This document shows, in pieces, positions 26,401 through 36,137 of a DNA stretch of 55,897 nucleotides (positions are counted from its first letter, which is position 1; each line of letters starts with the position of its first letter). The notes under the pieces are model-generated. The model was not told the DNA's origin, made no database searches, and saw nothing but the letters and a program-made list of their open reading frames with translations. Position numbers and translations under genes: made by a program. Source of the DNA: Verrucomicrobiales bacterium (lineage in GTDB: Bacteria > Verrucomicrobiota > Verrucomicrobiia > Limisphaerales > CAIMTB01); assembly GCA_016795425.1 (NCBI GenBank), contig JAEUHG010000122.1:1-55897 (forward strand), in the 5' to 3' direction.

Positions 26401-26460
26401 ATCATCGTTAGAAACGACGAGGATCGGAGACGGTTTTTGGGGTTTGTGAGGAAGGGTCCC
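26401..26460 (+). pseudogene. Short RAYT transposase fragment
   Basis: In frame, the 60 bases read IIVRNDEDRRRFLGFVRKGP, aligned with VIFGSDEDRRRFLGLVAEVP of the intact RAYT (residues 25-44). DNA similarity starts and stops abruptly between two convergent genes. It is a relic of a third insertion. Confidence 0.6.
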
Positions 26461-26523
26461 TCGCCTATTTGGGGCGGAGATCCATGGGCCCGAGGTGATA
26501 GACCTTGCGACCGATCGCCGTCG

Positions 26524-29214
26524 TCACGGCCAGGGATCGAGCCGCAGCCTGAAGCGCCGGTGGTCCTCGGTGACCGGATACTCCCAGGCCGCTTCGGTAC
26601 CTTCTCCGGACAATTTGCTGTCAGAGATCGAATGCCAATCGCCTCCGTCGAGAGAGATCTCCACCGAGTAGCCCAGCCCACGCAGGGTGGAACAGCTCAG
26701 CCGCACATTGGGTCCTTCGTGCCGGATGACCACCTCGACGCGTGCGACCCGCTGCATGCCGGGCACGTCGTCCATGCGGACCCCGCGTGCCGCCATCTCC
26801 CCCAGGATTCCATCTGGACTGCCTTCCGAGGTGGAATTCAGAAGATTGCCTGCCAGCCGCAAATCCCAGAGCAAAGGGAGTTCGTCGAGCAGGTCGGCAC
26901 CCAGGATCTGGTTGCTGTGCAAATCCAGCACTCCCAATTGAACCAGTCTGCGCAGGGGTTCCAGGTTGCTGATGGTGTTCTCGTCGAGGTCCAGCTCCCT
27001 GAGTCCAACCAGTCCCCGAATCGGGCCGATGTCGCGAATGTCGTTGTCCGCCAGGTCCAGGTATCGAAGACCGGCGAGGCCCGCAAGCGGGCGAATGTCC
27101 TGGATCCTGTTGTCATTGGCATCGAGGTGGAAGAGTGCGTTCAACCCGGCGAGAGGTTCGACCAGGAACACCGAATTTCGCTGGATCTCCAGGTGATTCA
27201 GATGGGTGAGGCCGGCGAGCGGAGTCAGATCCTGAATCTGGTTTCGTGACACATCGATCCACAGGAGGGAGGCAAGGCCGGCGAGAGGGGAGAGAGTGTT
27301 AAGTCCGCAGTCGGGCGCCACGAGCGTTTGGAGCATGGGATGTCCCGCCAGGGGCGCTAGATCGAGCCTTTCTCCCGCTCTTGGCAGGTACAATCCCAGG
27401 AGTTGCCGCATCTTCGCGATGGGTCCCAGATCCTGAATCTGATTCTGACCGAGCATCAGCCACTCCAACCTGACCAGGGTCCCAAGCGGCGCAATGTCCG
27501 AGATCATGTTCTCGGTCAGATCGAGCTGGTTGAGATTAGTCAGGGCCGACAACGCGGTGAGGTTAGAGATGCCGTTGCGGCTAAGGATGAGCTGCCGCAG
27601 ATTCGTGAGCCCCTGGATCGGGGACAGATTGGCAAGGGGCGTGTCAGCGACGTCGAGGGTGGTCAGTTGTGCAAGCCCGGCGATCGGGGTCAAATCCGCT
27701 ACGGGACATTTCCAGAGATGCAGCGATTTCAACCCGGACAATTGTCCCAGGGGAGCAAGGTCGGCCACTGGCAGTTGGCTGAGCAGCAACTCCTCCAGGC
27801 TGGTGAGCCGGCTGATGGGCGAGAGGTCGGAGACTGGAGTGGACGCCAGGACCAGCGACCGGAGTTTCGGCAGATTCGCCAGGGGACGCAGATCGGTTAC
27901 CGGGCTACCCAGGATCGTCGCATGGATGAGATTCGTGGCGGCCTCAATCCCATCCAGTCTGCGAATGAGGGACACCTCCACCCAATAGGAATCGGAGAAG
28001 TCGAAGTTTGTCACTTCACTCAGGCGCTCCCGGGTAAGTGGTGTCTCCAGGTCCAAGCCCAGCATCGATTGCAGGTAAAGCCGGAAGGCGCCATCGGGTA
28101 CGAGGTCGCTTGGGTCATCCAGCATTTGTGCCTGAAACAGGACCTGTGTCCCACGGTCGGACAGGGCTTGCAGGGCTGACCAGTTGCCGTTGCCGGTGGT
28201 GGACACAATCCGGTTTACCCGAAGGTCGACCGCCACCAGCGCCATCATTCCGTCCAACCCGACGATGTCGGTGAGGCGATTGCCGCTTAGCACCAGGTTG
28301 GTCAGGTTTTGAAGGACCGTCAGCGGCGCGGGATCCGAAACGGCGTTTCGGCGCAAGCGCAAGTCCCTCAGATTCCTCAATGACCGAAGGCTCGAAACAT
28401 CCGTGAGACGGTTGCGGGACAGATCCAGAACGGTCAGACGTCCCAGGCCGGCCAGTGACGACAAGTCCTGGATCTGGTTGCTGTCCAGATCGAGGTCCAC
28501 CAGGTTCGTGAGCCCGGCCAACGGACTGAGATCACTCACAACGTTGTCGTCCGCATCCAACTCCACCAGGGTGTGCAAGTTCGCCAGTGGAGACAGATCG
28601 ACGATGCGATTACCGTCCAGGTCCAACTTCCTAAGCTCGATCAACGGTCGCAGAGCGCCAAGGTACTCAATCCCGTTCTGCTCCAGTGACAATTCCTGTA
28701 GGCGCACCAGTCGTCCGAGCGGCATCAGATTCCCATCAAAATTGTTTCGCCCGAGGTCGAGGGAGACGAGGTTGGTCAGTCCCGCCAATGGGACCAGGCT
28801 GCCGACTCTGTTTCCGGGTACATGCAGGGTCTGGAGTCGCACCAATCCGGCCAGGGGCGTGAGGTCATCCACTTTCTCACGACTGCTGATTTTCAGGGAA
28901 GAAAGGTTGGTGGCGTGCTCCAGCCCCACCAGCACCCGGATTTCAGCATAATCACTCGACGCGGGGGCATGGGTCGGACGACTCGACAACTCCAGCGCCT
29001 CGATGCGCGCCAGGTCCGATCGGGTGACCTCGGCCCCCAACGGCTTTTCCAGGATTCGGACCAAGGTTCGCTTCAATGCCAGATCCGGAACGCCGACCAC
29101 CTCGTTCGCGGTCCCGGCGGCCCTGGCCGGAGCCGGGAACGGAAGCGTCGCGCACAGCCAGGCCACAACCCATCTCGAAGCCTGGGTTCGAATAGTTGCG
29201 CCGAGCCTCCACAT
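26524..29214 (-). CDS. Secreted leucine-rich-repeat protein with two LRR arrays
   Basis: About 896 residues from ATG 29214 (signal peptide SRWVVAWLCATLPFPAPARA); ATG 29244 is equally possible. The LRRs are the 22-residue internalin/SDS22 type (L-x-x-L-x-x-L-D-L-x-x-N-x-I-x-D-L-x-P-L-A-x-L), more than 25 copies. They fall in two arrays. Each array is preceded by a similar cap: VPDLALKRTLVRILEKPLG ... GLEHATNL for the first, and VPDGAFRLYLQSMLGLD ... GIEAATNL for the second (28107 to about 27900). The second half is thus an internal duplication. The end (YSVEISLDGGDWHSI ... RRFRLRLDPW) is a form of the shared C-terminal module. LRRs bind proteins or glycans; an extracellular binding role is inferred. 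It lies 205 nt downstream of the PD40 gene. Confidence 0.88.
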   Translation of the reverse strand: MWRLGATIRTQASRWVVAWLCATLPFPAPARAAGTANEVVGVPDLALKRTLVRILEKPLGAEVTRSDLARIEALELSSRPTHAPASSDYAEIRVLVGLEHATNLSSLKISSREKVDDLTPLAGLVRLQTLHVPGNRVGSLVPLAGLTNLVSLDLGRNNFDGNLMPLGRLVRLQELSLEQNGIEYLGALRPLIELRKLDLDGNRIVDLSPLANLHTLVELDADDNVVSDLSPLAGLTNLVDLDLDSNQIQDLSSLAGLGRLTVLDLSRNRLTDVSSLRSLRNLRDLRLRRNAVSDPAPLTVLQNLTNLVLSGNRLTDIVGLDGMMALVAVDLRVNRIVSTTGNGNWSALQALSDRGTQVLFQAQMLDDPSDLVPDGAFRLYLQSMLGLDLETPLTRERLSEVTNFDFSDSYWVEVSLIRRLDGIEAATNLIHATILGSPVTDLRPLANLPKLRSLVLASTPVSDLSPISRLTSLEELLLSQLPVADLAPLGQLSGLKSLHLWKCPVADLTPIAGLAQLTTLDVADTPLANLSPIQGLTNLRQLILSRNGISNLTALSALTNLNQLDLTENMISDIAPLGTLVRLEWLMLGQNQIQDLGPIAKMRQLLGLYLPRAGERLDLAPLAGHPMLQTLVAPDCGLNTLSPLAGLASLLWIDVSRNQIQDLTPLAGLTHLNHLEIQRNSVFLVEPLAGLNALFHLDANDNRIQDIRPLAGLAGLRYLDLADNDIRDIGPIRGLVGLRELDLDENTISNLEPLRRLVQLGVLDLHSNQILGADLLDELPLLWDLRLAGNLLNSTSEGSPDGILGEMAARGVRMDDVPGMQRVARVEVVIRHEGPNVRLSCSTLRGLGYSVEISLDGGDWHSISDSKLSGEGTEAAWEYPVTEDHRRFRLRLDPWP

Positions 29215-29419
29215 CACGAGTACAGCCTTCCAAGTACCATGCATATGTCCGAAGACCTCGTCCCCACACCCACCGTGCAAACCGCAACCGGATCGGTGAC
29301 GGAATCTGGGATTGGAGTTGCGGTGGCAGAAGCGGTTCGAGTCCGACCCTATCTCCCCCACTGCCTGTTCTGCACAGCGGTGATCTCCCGGGTGGTCGGA
29401 CCCCGCACCGCGCCGAACA

Positions 29420-30565
29420 TCAGGGTATCAACGCGCGGTAATACCTCGGAGCCTGGCCTTGAGGAATCGAATCGACCAGTCGGACGCTCTGGGTGGTGTT
29501 GGTGGTGATCCAGGAATTCCAGGTCCGCAAATCACTCGAAGTCTCGACGGCGTAGTCCACACCATCCCTTCCAAAGAGATCGAACTCCACCCGACCCTCT
29601 CCCTTCACGGAAGGTCCCCCCAATCTCGGAAGGCGCGTCAGACTCACCTGATTAAGAATCCCGGCATTTCGATCCAAATCACGGAAGTAAATATAGTAGA
29701 GTATCGTTCCGTCCGCGGAGAGTCCCACGGGCTCACGACTGCGGAGTCCCTCAGGATCGACGAGTGATCGGAGTAGGGCCGGTTCTCCAAAGGCCGCGAA
29801 CCTATCGGGCCTCACGGCAACCCAGGCATTGACGAATCCGTCGTCCTCGCGATTCGAGCCAAAGAACAACATCAAGCCGTCCGCCGAAAGGCAGGGAACG
29901 ACATCGAAGAACGTGCTCCCGATGGGTTCGTCCAATAAGGTGGGAGTTCCCCATTCCGCTGTGGGCTGGGGGCGGGTGCTTATCCAGAATCCATAGGCTT
30001 GCCCCAATTTCCCAGGTCGGTATGAGGCGAAGACCATGGTCAGTCCGTCGCCGGATACCGTGGCGGGCCCGTCATTTTCGGGACCATTGATGTTTGGTCC
30101 CAGATTCGTCGGTGCACCGAAAGGCGTTGCCGACGAGGTCCGCGTCGCCACCCAAAGGTCGAAGTCTCCGTGGCCGCCGGGTCGATTGCTCTTAAAATAG
30201 AACGAGAGACCATCGGGGGACAATCGCCCATGGTATTCGTCATGAATGGTGTTGATGGGGGATCCCAGGTGGGTCGGTTCGCTCCACGCCGACGTCAGGC
30301 TCTCCCGGGTGGACATCCAGAAATCCTCTTCGCCCAGGGAACCTGGACGGCTCGAATCAAACATCAGCGTTCGTCCGTCGGAGCTGATCGTGATGTACAA
30401 GTCCTGGTCGAAAGGAGCCGCCCAAACCGGCACGGCGGCGGGCTCTCCCACCAAGTACTCACGATTACCCACGCGCACGACATTGTCCGGCAACGTCTGC
30501 CCGAGGGTTCCGGCTCCGGACATGGCCAGGAGCGCCGCTAGGACCCATTTCAATTCGATTTTCAT
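29420..30565 (-). CDS. Secreted PD40 (TolB-like) beta-propeller protein
   Basis: 381 residues from ATG 30565 (MKIELKWVLAALLAMSGAGT, a signal peptide); the frame also extends upstream without a good start. Repeats of the type ISSDGRTLMFDSSRPGSLG, LSPDGLSFYFKSNRPGGHG and LSADGLMLFFGSNR are PD40 blades, and the blades are joined by W/T-x-P-x-x-L-G segments. PD40 propellers bind proteins or ligands and have no catalytic residues. The C-terminal 60 residues (VDYAVETSSDLRTWNSW ... PRYYRALIP) are the shared module. It follows kinase 3 after 189 nt, same strand, making it the first candidate output gene of module 3. Confidence 0.88.
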   Translation of the reverse strand: MKIELKWVLAALLAMSGAGTLGQTLPDNVVRVGNREYLVGEPAAVPVWAAPFDQDLYITISSDGRTLMFDSSRPGSLGEEDFWMSTRESLTSAWSEPTHLGSPINTIHDEYHGRLSPDGLSFYFKSNRPGGHGDFDLWVATRTSSATPFGAPTNLGPNINGPENDGPATVSGDGLTMVFASYRPGKLGQAYGFWISTRPQPTAEWGTPTLLDEPIGSTFFDVVPCLSADGLMLFFGSNREDDGFVNAWVAVRPDRFAAFGEPALLRSLVDPEGLRSREPVGLSADGTILYYIYFRDLDRNAGILNQVSLTRLPRLGGPSVKGEGRVEFDLFGRDGVDYAVETSSDLRTWNSWITTNTTQSVRLVDSIPQGQAPRYYRALIP

Positions 30566-30754
30566 GCTTGATCTCGGCTGGGGGCTGACCGGGTCCGGGC
30601 AAACACACGTTGTGAAGTTCACTGCCCGGATCCCGGCGGAACCACTGTTCCGAGTGAGTTCTTCAGGGAAAGTCCGGATTCCTTGCGCGCAAAACGAATA
30701 TCATGGCGAAACATTTCGTGCGCCCGGCCTTCGCGAGCGCGAAGGGCAAGTCCC

Positions 30755-33700
30755 TCAGAGGGACGGAGCATGCCACAGAAGAACCGATCCATCCCAACTT
30801 CCGCAGGCCATCCATTCGCCGTCGGGTGAAAACGCGAGCGCCATCACACCTGCGGAGTGGGCTGGAAGAACTGCCATCTCCGCCAGGGTACGCAGATCCC
30901 AAAGCCGGACCGTGCCGTCCTCAGACCCCGAGGCTAGGGTGCCGACATCCGGGGAAATCGCGACGCAGTTCACGTCGCCGCGATGGCCACGCAAGCGCCC
31001 CAGCAGCCGGCGCGACCGGAGGTCCCAGACACCCACCGTGCGGTCCCAACCGGCACTGGCCAAGAAGCGTCCGTCGCGGGAAATCGCCAGCGACTCAACG
31101 GCACCGGTATGCTCCTCCACCTGGATCGGGCCACTTAGACCCTGAAGATCCCAAAAGCTCAGTCGGGTGGGTCGACTCTCGTCACGGGTCACCGCTGTGA
31201 GCCCATCGGGCGAGACGGCAATCTTGGCGATGGCGCTTTCCGACACTCCCAGTCGGTCGGGCGCACTGCCGAGGGACGTGCGGCGCAACAGCTGCCGACC
31301 CTCGGCATAAACCAGATCTCCGGAGATGCTGACAAATGCAGGTGTGGTGCCTGGAATGGAGGCAGGCGTAAGAGTATCCAGGGACGGCAGGGCAAGGAAT
31401 CGGACCGTGTCCACGCTGGCGCCTTCCACCGAATACTGTTCGTTGACCGCCACGAATTGATCGTCCGGCGAAACCGCGCCGAAGTTGTGAACGGGAGCGC
31501 CTGCGTTGGTCGCCACGGCCAGGATCGCATGGGTCTGCGTGTCCCATAGTTTGATGAGCGTCTGTATTCGGGCGGTCTTGGCCACAGGATCAGGAATCCT
31601 GTCCTGGCCTACGGTGATGAACCGGCTCGATCCGGACAGAAAGTGAATCGCCTGCACCTTGGTTCCATGACGCAACTTCGAATCCCGAGGGTCCGGATCG
31701 TCAACGCTCCAGAGTCGCACCGTGCCATCGATGTTGGCGGTGACAAGACGTCGGCCCTGATTCGCGAAGGAAAGTCCGGTCGTACCTTCCTCATGGCCGT
31801 GAAGTACGGTGATCACGCGGCGCGAAAGAAGATCGAACACCGTGATATTTCCGTTGGAACCACTCCCCGCCAACAAGGTTGCGTCCGCCGCGAATGCCAG
31901 TTTGCTCCCCGCCATCGCCGCCGCCGGCAGTTCCCCGGCGGGTTCGAACTCCGGCAACCTCCAGACCTTGAGTCGATCCGAGTCGTTGGCAGGACTGACC
32001 ATCCATTTCCCGTCTGGCGAGATCGCGAGACTCTCGGCCCCACCAAGCTCAGGTCCCAACCACTGTGGCCTCTGCAAATCCGCGATTCCCCACCGAGCAA
32101 GGTGGCGAGGGCCGGCAGCTATCAACTGCTTCCCGTCCGCAAGGAAGCGAAGCCCCTGGACGGGGGCCAAGTGAAGCCAATTGCCGAGCAATTCCGGCCG
32201 GTGTCCTGAAATCCTCCAAACACGGATCTTCGATCCGATGCTCCCAGTGGCCACCAGGCTCCCGTCCGGCGAAAAATCCAACGCCGTGATGGCGCCCGGG
32301 TCGGATTCCAATGCCAACAACTCGCGTCGAGAAGTGAAATCCCAGATGCGGACCCAACCGTCCGGCCCCCCTGTCGCCAAGCGCTTCCCATCCGGGGAAA
32401 ACGCCAGGCTGTGCATTGGAGTCCATGGGTGGAGGTCCTGATTTTTCGTGGGGGAATGTGCCACCCACGATGCTATCTCCCTCGTTTCGACGGCATCCCA
32501 GACCTTCAGCACCCCGTCCTCGCCAAGAGACGCCAGCCATCGGTCATCCGGTGAGAATTTCACCGTCGCAAGGGGCGCCTGGTGACCGCGGAGGACAGCC
32601 ATGTCGTCACTCCGGCAACGCTCGTTGAGATGGCGCCATTCCCACCCTCGCAACTCCCTTTGGTAAGGTGATTCCGAGATGGCGTTCAACGCCGCCCGCG
32701 CGACCGTGACATTGTCTGCCTTCAGGGCCTCGTTGGCCCGGTGAATCCGGGTCGCGTAGACGATCTGCTCGAGTTTCCGACTTGCGGACTGCAACCGGAA
32801 CGCGGCGATGGGGGAGGCAATCGCGACGAACAGGACCAGGAGTGTGGCCGTGGTCAACGTGAAGGCCAGGAGAGGATTGCGTCGGCACCACCTCCCAACC
32901 TTGCCCGTCAACCCGATCGGACGCGCCCGAATCGGCGTGTCCCCCAGAAAGCGACGGAGTTCCTCCGCCAAGTCGCGCGCCGATCCATACCGTCGCGAGG
33001 GTTCCTTCTCCAGGCACTTCAAACATATCGTGTCCAAATCGCGAGGGACCCCTGGGTTCAGCAGGGACGGCGCCACGGGATCGTGGTTCAGCACGCGATC
33101 CAGGGTTTGAGTCAGTTCCTCGCCGACGATGGGCGGGCGACCAGCCACCATGTGATAAAGCATGGCTCCGAGTGAATAGACGTCGCTACCGCGTCCCACG
33201 TGATGCCGCGAGGCTGATGCCTGCTCGGGCGGCATGTAGTTGGGGGATCCGATCACCTGCCCGCTGCGCGTGAGGCTCATGTTGCCATCCAGCCGCTTGG
33301 CCAAGCCGAAATCCGTGACTTGGGGCTGATCGTCCGCATCAATCAGAATGTTGGACGGCTTCAGATCGCGGTGCAGCACGCCACGCTCATGCGCGTAGTG
33401 AATGGCCTCGGCGATGGCCGCCAGATACCGGGCCGCCGCACGCACTGGCAGGGGCTCGGAGCGGATTCGCTGCGCGAGGTTCGGCCCGGCAATGAAATCC
33501 ATGGCGAGAAAGGCCTCGTCCTGTTCGAAACCCACTTCGTGAATCGTCACGATGTTCGGATGCCGAAGCCCCGCAGCCGTCATCGCCTCTGCACGGAGGC
33601 GTCGAATGAAATCCGGTTCGGCATCCGGTCCCCTCAGCAGAAGCTTGATGGCGACGATCCGGTCCAGGCTTCGTTGGCGCGCCCGGTAAACGACGCCCAT

Positions 33701-33895
33701 GCCCCCGCGTGCGACTTCCTCCAACAAGTCGTAATCGCCGAACTTTCGCAGGACTGGTTCGAGTATATTCCCGCCCGATTCGCCACCGCTCGAGTCTCGG
33801 AGGATGCACAACCCCGACTCCAACAGACAACGAGGACACAATCCCTCGAGTTTTCCCGTCGGCAACTCCCTGCCACATTCGGAACACGAAAACAT
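30755..33895 (-). CDS. Membrane Ser/Thr protein kinase with C-terminal WD40 propellers (module 3)
   Basis: 1,046 residues from ATG 33895, chosen because it places the zinc-ribbon-like motif (C4xxC7, C20xxC23) at the very N-terminus as in modules 1 and 2; ATG 33916 is an alternative. The kinase domain (about 50-320) has GRGGMG-type loop ARGGMGVV, Lys85, HRDLKPSN (Asp177) and DFG (Asp195). A membrane segment (LLAFTLTTATLLVLFVAIAS) lies near 345-368. WD40 repeats occupy about 430-1045 (FSPDDRWLASLGEDGVLKVW and others) and should lie outside the cytoplasm. It lies 94 nt after the sigma stop and is followed by the PD40 and LRR genes. Confidence 0.92.
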   Translation of the reverse strand: MFSCSECGRELPTGKLEGLCPRCLLESGLCILRDSSGGESGGNILEPVLRKFGDYDLLEEVARGGMGVVYRARQRSLDRIVAIKLLLRGPDAEPDFIRRLRAEAMTAAGLRHPNIVTIHEVGFEQDEAFLAMDFIAGPNLAQRIRSEPLPVRAAARYLAAIAEAIHYAHERGVLHRDLKPSNILIDADDQPQVTDFGLAKRLDGNMSLTRSGQVIGSPNYMPPEQASASRHHVGRGSDVYSLGAMLYHMVAGRPPIVGEELTQTLDRVLNHDPVAPSLLNPGVPRDLDTICLKCLEKEPSRRYGSARDLAEELRRFLGDTPIRARPIGLTGKVGRWCRRNPLLAFTLTTATLLVLFVAIASPIAAFRLQSASRKLEQIVYATRIHRANEALKADNVTVARAALNAISESPYQRELRGWEWRHLNERCRSDDMAVLRGHQAPLATVKFSPDDRWLASLGEDGVLKVWDAVETREIASWVAHSPTKNQDLHPWTPMHSLAFSPDGKRLATGGPDGWVRIWDFTSRRELLALESDPGAITALDFSPDGSLVATGSIGSKIRVWRISGHRPELLGNWLHLAPVQGLRFLADGKQLIAAGPRHLARWGIADLQRPQWLGPELGGAESLAISPDGKWMVSPANDSDRLKVWRLPEFEPAGELPAAAMAGSKLAFAADATLLAGSGSNGNITVFDLLSRRVITVLHGHEEGTTGLSFANQGRRLVTANIDGTVRLWSVDDPDPRDSKLRHGTKVQAIHFLSGSSRFITVGQDRIPDPVAKTARIQTLIKLWDTQTHAILAVATNAGAPVHNFGAVSPDDQFVAVNEQYSVEGASVDTVRFLALPSLDTLTPASIPGTTPAFVSISGDLVYAEGRQLLRRTSLGSAPDRLGVSESAIAKIAVSPDGLTAVTRDESRPTRLSFWDLQGLSGPIQVEEHTGAVESLAISRDGRFLASAGWDRTVGVWDLRSRRLLGRLRGHRGDVNCVAISPDVGTLASGSEDGTVRLWDLRTLAEMAVLPAHSAGVMALAFSPDGEWMACGSWDGSVLLWHAPSL

Positions 33896-33989
33896 GGGTC
33901 GGTTTCCGGAAATCATTGGGTGCTACAGCAAATCCCCGAAAACCTTGCGTCTCATCTTCCCTCGCCCGCATCGCTCCTCCTCGGCTCCG

Positions 33990-34757
33990 CTATCCCGTCA
34001 GAATCCGCAGCAGATGTCGCAACTCATCTTCCACGTCCTCGGGCCGTTGGACCGTGCGCGCGATTTCCTCGCGCAGAAACTCGCCGTAACGCTTGCGGAA
34101 GCGGCTGACAGCAGAATAGGCGGAGGACTCGGCCACTCCCAGTTGAGCCGCCAACCGGGCACCCGAATGGGCCCGACGTTCATTCATCAGAAACGGCTTC
34201 AGAATCTCGAACCGCTTTGCCTCGCCGGCCCATTCATACTCGAGCCGCAATCGGGCCAGGACCGTCTCCAGAAGGGCTTCGGCCCAGCGGCGTTCGTAGA
34301 TCGCCTCGGGGGTCAGCGTGTCCATCACCGCCTTCTGCCCGTGGATTTGGTTCTCGGCCTCGACGTCATCGAAGGAGAAGCCGGTGGCGCCACCCCCGCG
34401 CTTTTGAGCACGCGCGCGCTCGCGCTGGTTGATCAGAAACCGAGTCACTGCCGTCAGCAAAAACGTGCGGAACCGGCCTCGCGACGCATCGGCTGTCTCG
34501 ATTGACTGCCGCTCCAATAGCCGCGCAAAAAACTCCTGGGTGAGATCCTGGGACTCGTCCGGTCCATGTCCGTGCCGAAGGACGAACCGATAAACCGGCT
34601 GCCAGTATTGACGGCACAGGATCTCGAGTGCCCGGGCCGATTGCGGGGAATCGGGTCTTCCGGCAGCCAACACCACGCTCCAATGAGTCGTGACAAAAAC
34701 GCCCGGAGCAACGCCTTCCTGCGCGGGGGGTTCCTCTGCGTCTTTGGGGGAGGGCAT
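33990..34757 (-). CDS. ECF-type RNA polymerase sigma factor (module 3)
   Basis: 255 residues from ATG 34757; an in-frame TTG at 34796 would add 13 residues. VFVTTHWSVVLAAG is the shared N-terminal motif. Region 2: YWQPVYRFVLRHGHGPDESQ then DLTQEFFARLL. Region 4: ARLAAQLGVAESSAYSAVSR, preceded by a KRGGGATGFSFDDVEAE loop. The tail RTVQRPEDVEDELRHLL carries Thr235 at the position conserved in all four. Kinase 3 follows after 94 nt; no anti-sigma gene. Confidence 0.9.
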   Translation of the reverse strand: MPSPKDAEEPPAQEGVAPGVFVTTHWSVVLAAGRPDSPQSARALEILCRQYWQPVYRFVLRHGHGPDESQDLTQEFFARLLERQSIETADASRGRFRTFLLTAVTRFLINQRERARAQKRGGGATGFSFDDVEAENQIHGQKAVMDTLTPEAIYERRWAEALLETVLARLRLEYEWAGEAKRFEILKPFLMNERRAHSGARLAAQLGVAESSAYSAVSRFRKRYGEFLREEIARTVQRPEDVEDELRHLLRILTG

Positions 34758-35428
34758 CGCGGCGGTCCGAGACAGACGTCCGTGCGTACCATGCAAACAA
34801 ACCGCCCTGCAACATTAAGAGCGGTTATGCGCCCGATTCATCACCTCGAAGACGCAGGTCGGCCTCCGCGCGACTCCGGGCGTTGTTGGGCGACCAAACC
34901 CGGCAAACGGCCCTCCTTTTTCGTCGATCAGGGTTCGCAAGGGCCTCGTCGGGCCGATCACCAAACGGTCCAAAATTCCAGGGTCTATGGGACAAAGTGA
35001 GACGGGTTCGTTCGCAGGATTCTCCTAGTGGAGGCGAACGCTGGCGACTGGGCGCATCAACAAGATCTTATGAAGACAAGAACTTGATTGACTCGAAGGG
35101 TTGCTACGGTGCTGCATCGGGTACCGCTACGATCCGGCTATACATGTACCCGGCGTGAGCCTTCTCACTTCGACCAGGCTTGAGTGAAAGACGTCCGTCC
35201 ATCCTATCAGGTTTGGTGAAAAGCCTGGGCCCGCCAGTCCGGGGAACCGCGGGGCGCGCCCAGCTTCGAAGGCGGGAGTCACCGGGTCGGCCCGTCACTG
35301 ACCTTGGGGTTGAATCAGTCGCGCACGTCGCATGAAAGGCAACTGTATGAAATTGTATCCTGACGACAGACAGTAGCCAGCGGTGCCGTTGCTGCGTGTG
35401 GATGGGCCGAAATAACGAGGACAATACC
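34758..35428. other. Gene-poor region between sigma factor 3 and the small membrane protein gene
   Basis: No supported gene. Frames such as the 120-codon minus frame 35104-35466 and the plus frame 34883-35158 lack recognisable domains and have Arg/Ser/Pro-rich composition typical of shadow frames. Promoters of the divergent sigma 3 gene and of the gene at 35429 must lie here, but I could not place them with confidence. Confidence 0.4.
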
Positions 35429-35731
35429 ATGAATGGAAACCAAACTGAGGCAGCGGACAACATCAAGCGAGCGAAGGGTCAACGGCGCGTAAGGCGCAAT
35501 CAACTTGGCATGGCTGTGTTCGCTGTGTTTATAGGACTCTTTTCCTTCTTCGGCGTAGCCGGCAAACCGCGCTTCGAGACGTTTCACACGCTGGATGTCA
35601 TGCGGTTGATCATCGCCGGAGCCGGCTTTGGAGTCGCCCTCGTCTTGCTGATCCAGTTCTTCAAATTCGGGATGTGGAGGGAACAGGAGGGCCACCTTCC
35701 CATCACTCATTCGGAAGCCAAGAGGGAATAG
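35429..35731 (+). CDS. Small membrane protein, two transmembrane segments
   Basis: 100 residues from ATG 35429, preceded by GAGG at 8 nt. A basic N-terminus (KRAKGQRRVRRNQ) leads into MAVFAVFIGLFSFFGVAG, then a short loop, then LIIAGAGFGVALVLLIQFF, and a charged tail. By the positive-inside rule both ends are cytoplasmic. No family recognised. It is isolated, between sigma 3 (divergent) and the BlaI-like gene (406 nt downstream). Confidence 0.65.
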   Translation: MNGNQTEAADNIKRAKGQRRVRRNQLGMAVFAVFIGLFSFFGVAGKPRFETFHTLDVMRLIIAGAGFGVALVLLIQFFKFGMWREQEGHLPITHSEAKRE

Positions 35732-36093
35732 CAGCATGGGGCTTCATGGTTGATCAGCCGAACCCGGCGATGGGCTAACATTTCGCCTCCTCCTTGATCC
35801 TACGACTCCGATGGAGTTGTCACCGGGAGATGGGTGACCCGTTTTCTGCAACGCGATTTTCTCCGGCCGCAGCCCGCAGTGGCCCCGGGCAAGTTTGACG
35901 GTCGCCGTAGGACGCCCTTCGGGCGGCGATCCGGTTCATGGTCCCGAGAGGGGTCCAGATTGTGGACAACGTCCCTCCCTTCCACTGTGGAAACGTTTCT
36001 TGAGTCTTCACGCATTGCGAGTTGCCGGCCTGCCATTCGCCTTCGAAGGCCACCGCGTTCGGGAGGTCACCGAGACTTTTTCGTTGCCACCTA

Positions 36094-36128
36094 CTACGCG
36101 TGTAGCATATCAACTCCTACACACGTAG
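36094..36128. promoter_or_regulatory. Two CTAC-N4-GTAG dyads, likely BlaI-type operator
   Basis: CTACGCGTGTAG (36094-36105) and CTACACACGTAG (36117-36128) have identical half-sites and centres 23 bp apart, immediately before the BlaI-like ATG (36138). BlaI/MecI repressors bind TACA/TGTA-type dyads in the promoter of their own operon, so this is the expected autoregulatory site. The rest of 35732-36093 shows no gene. Confidence 0.72.
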
Positions 36129-36137
36129 CAGAAGCCC

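Noticed and set aside
35104..35466. 120-codon minus-strand frame with Pro/Arg/Ser-rich sequence
   Set aside because: No domain, no ribosome-binding site, and it overlaps the start of a better-supported small membrane protein gene.
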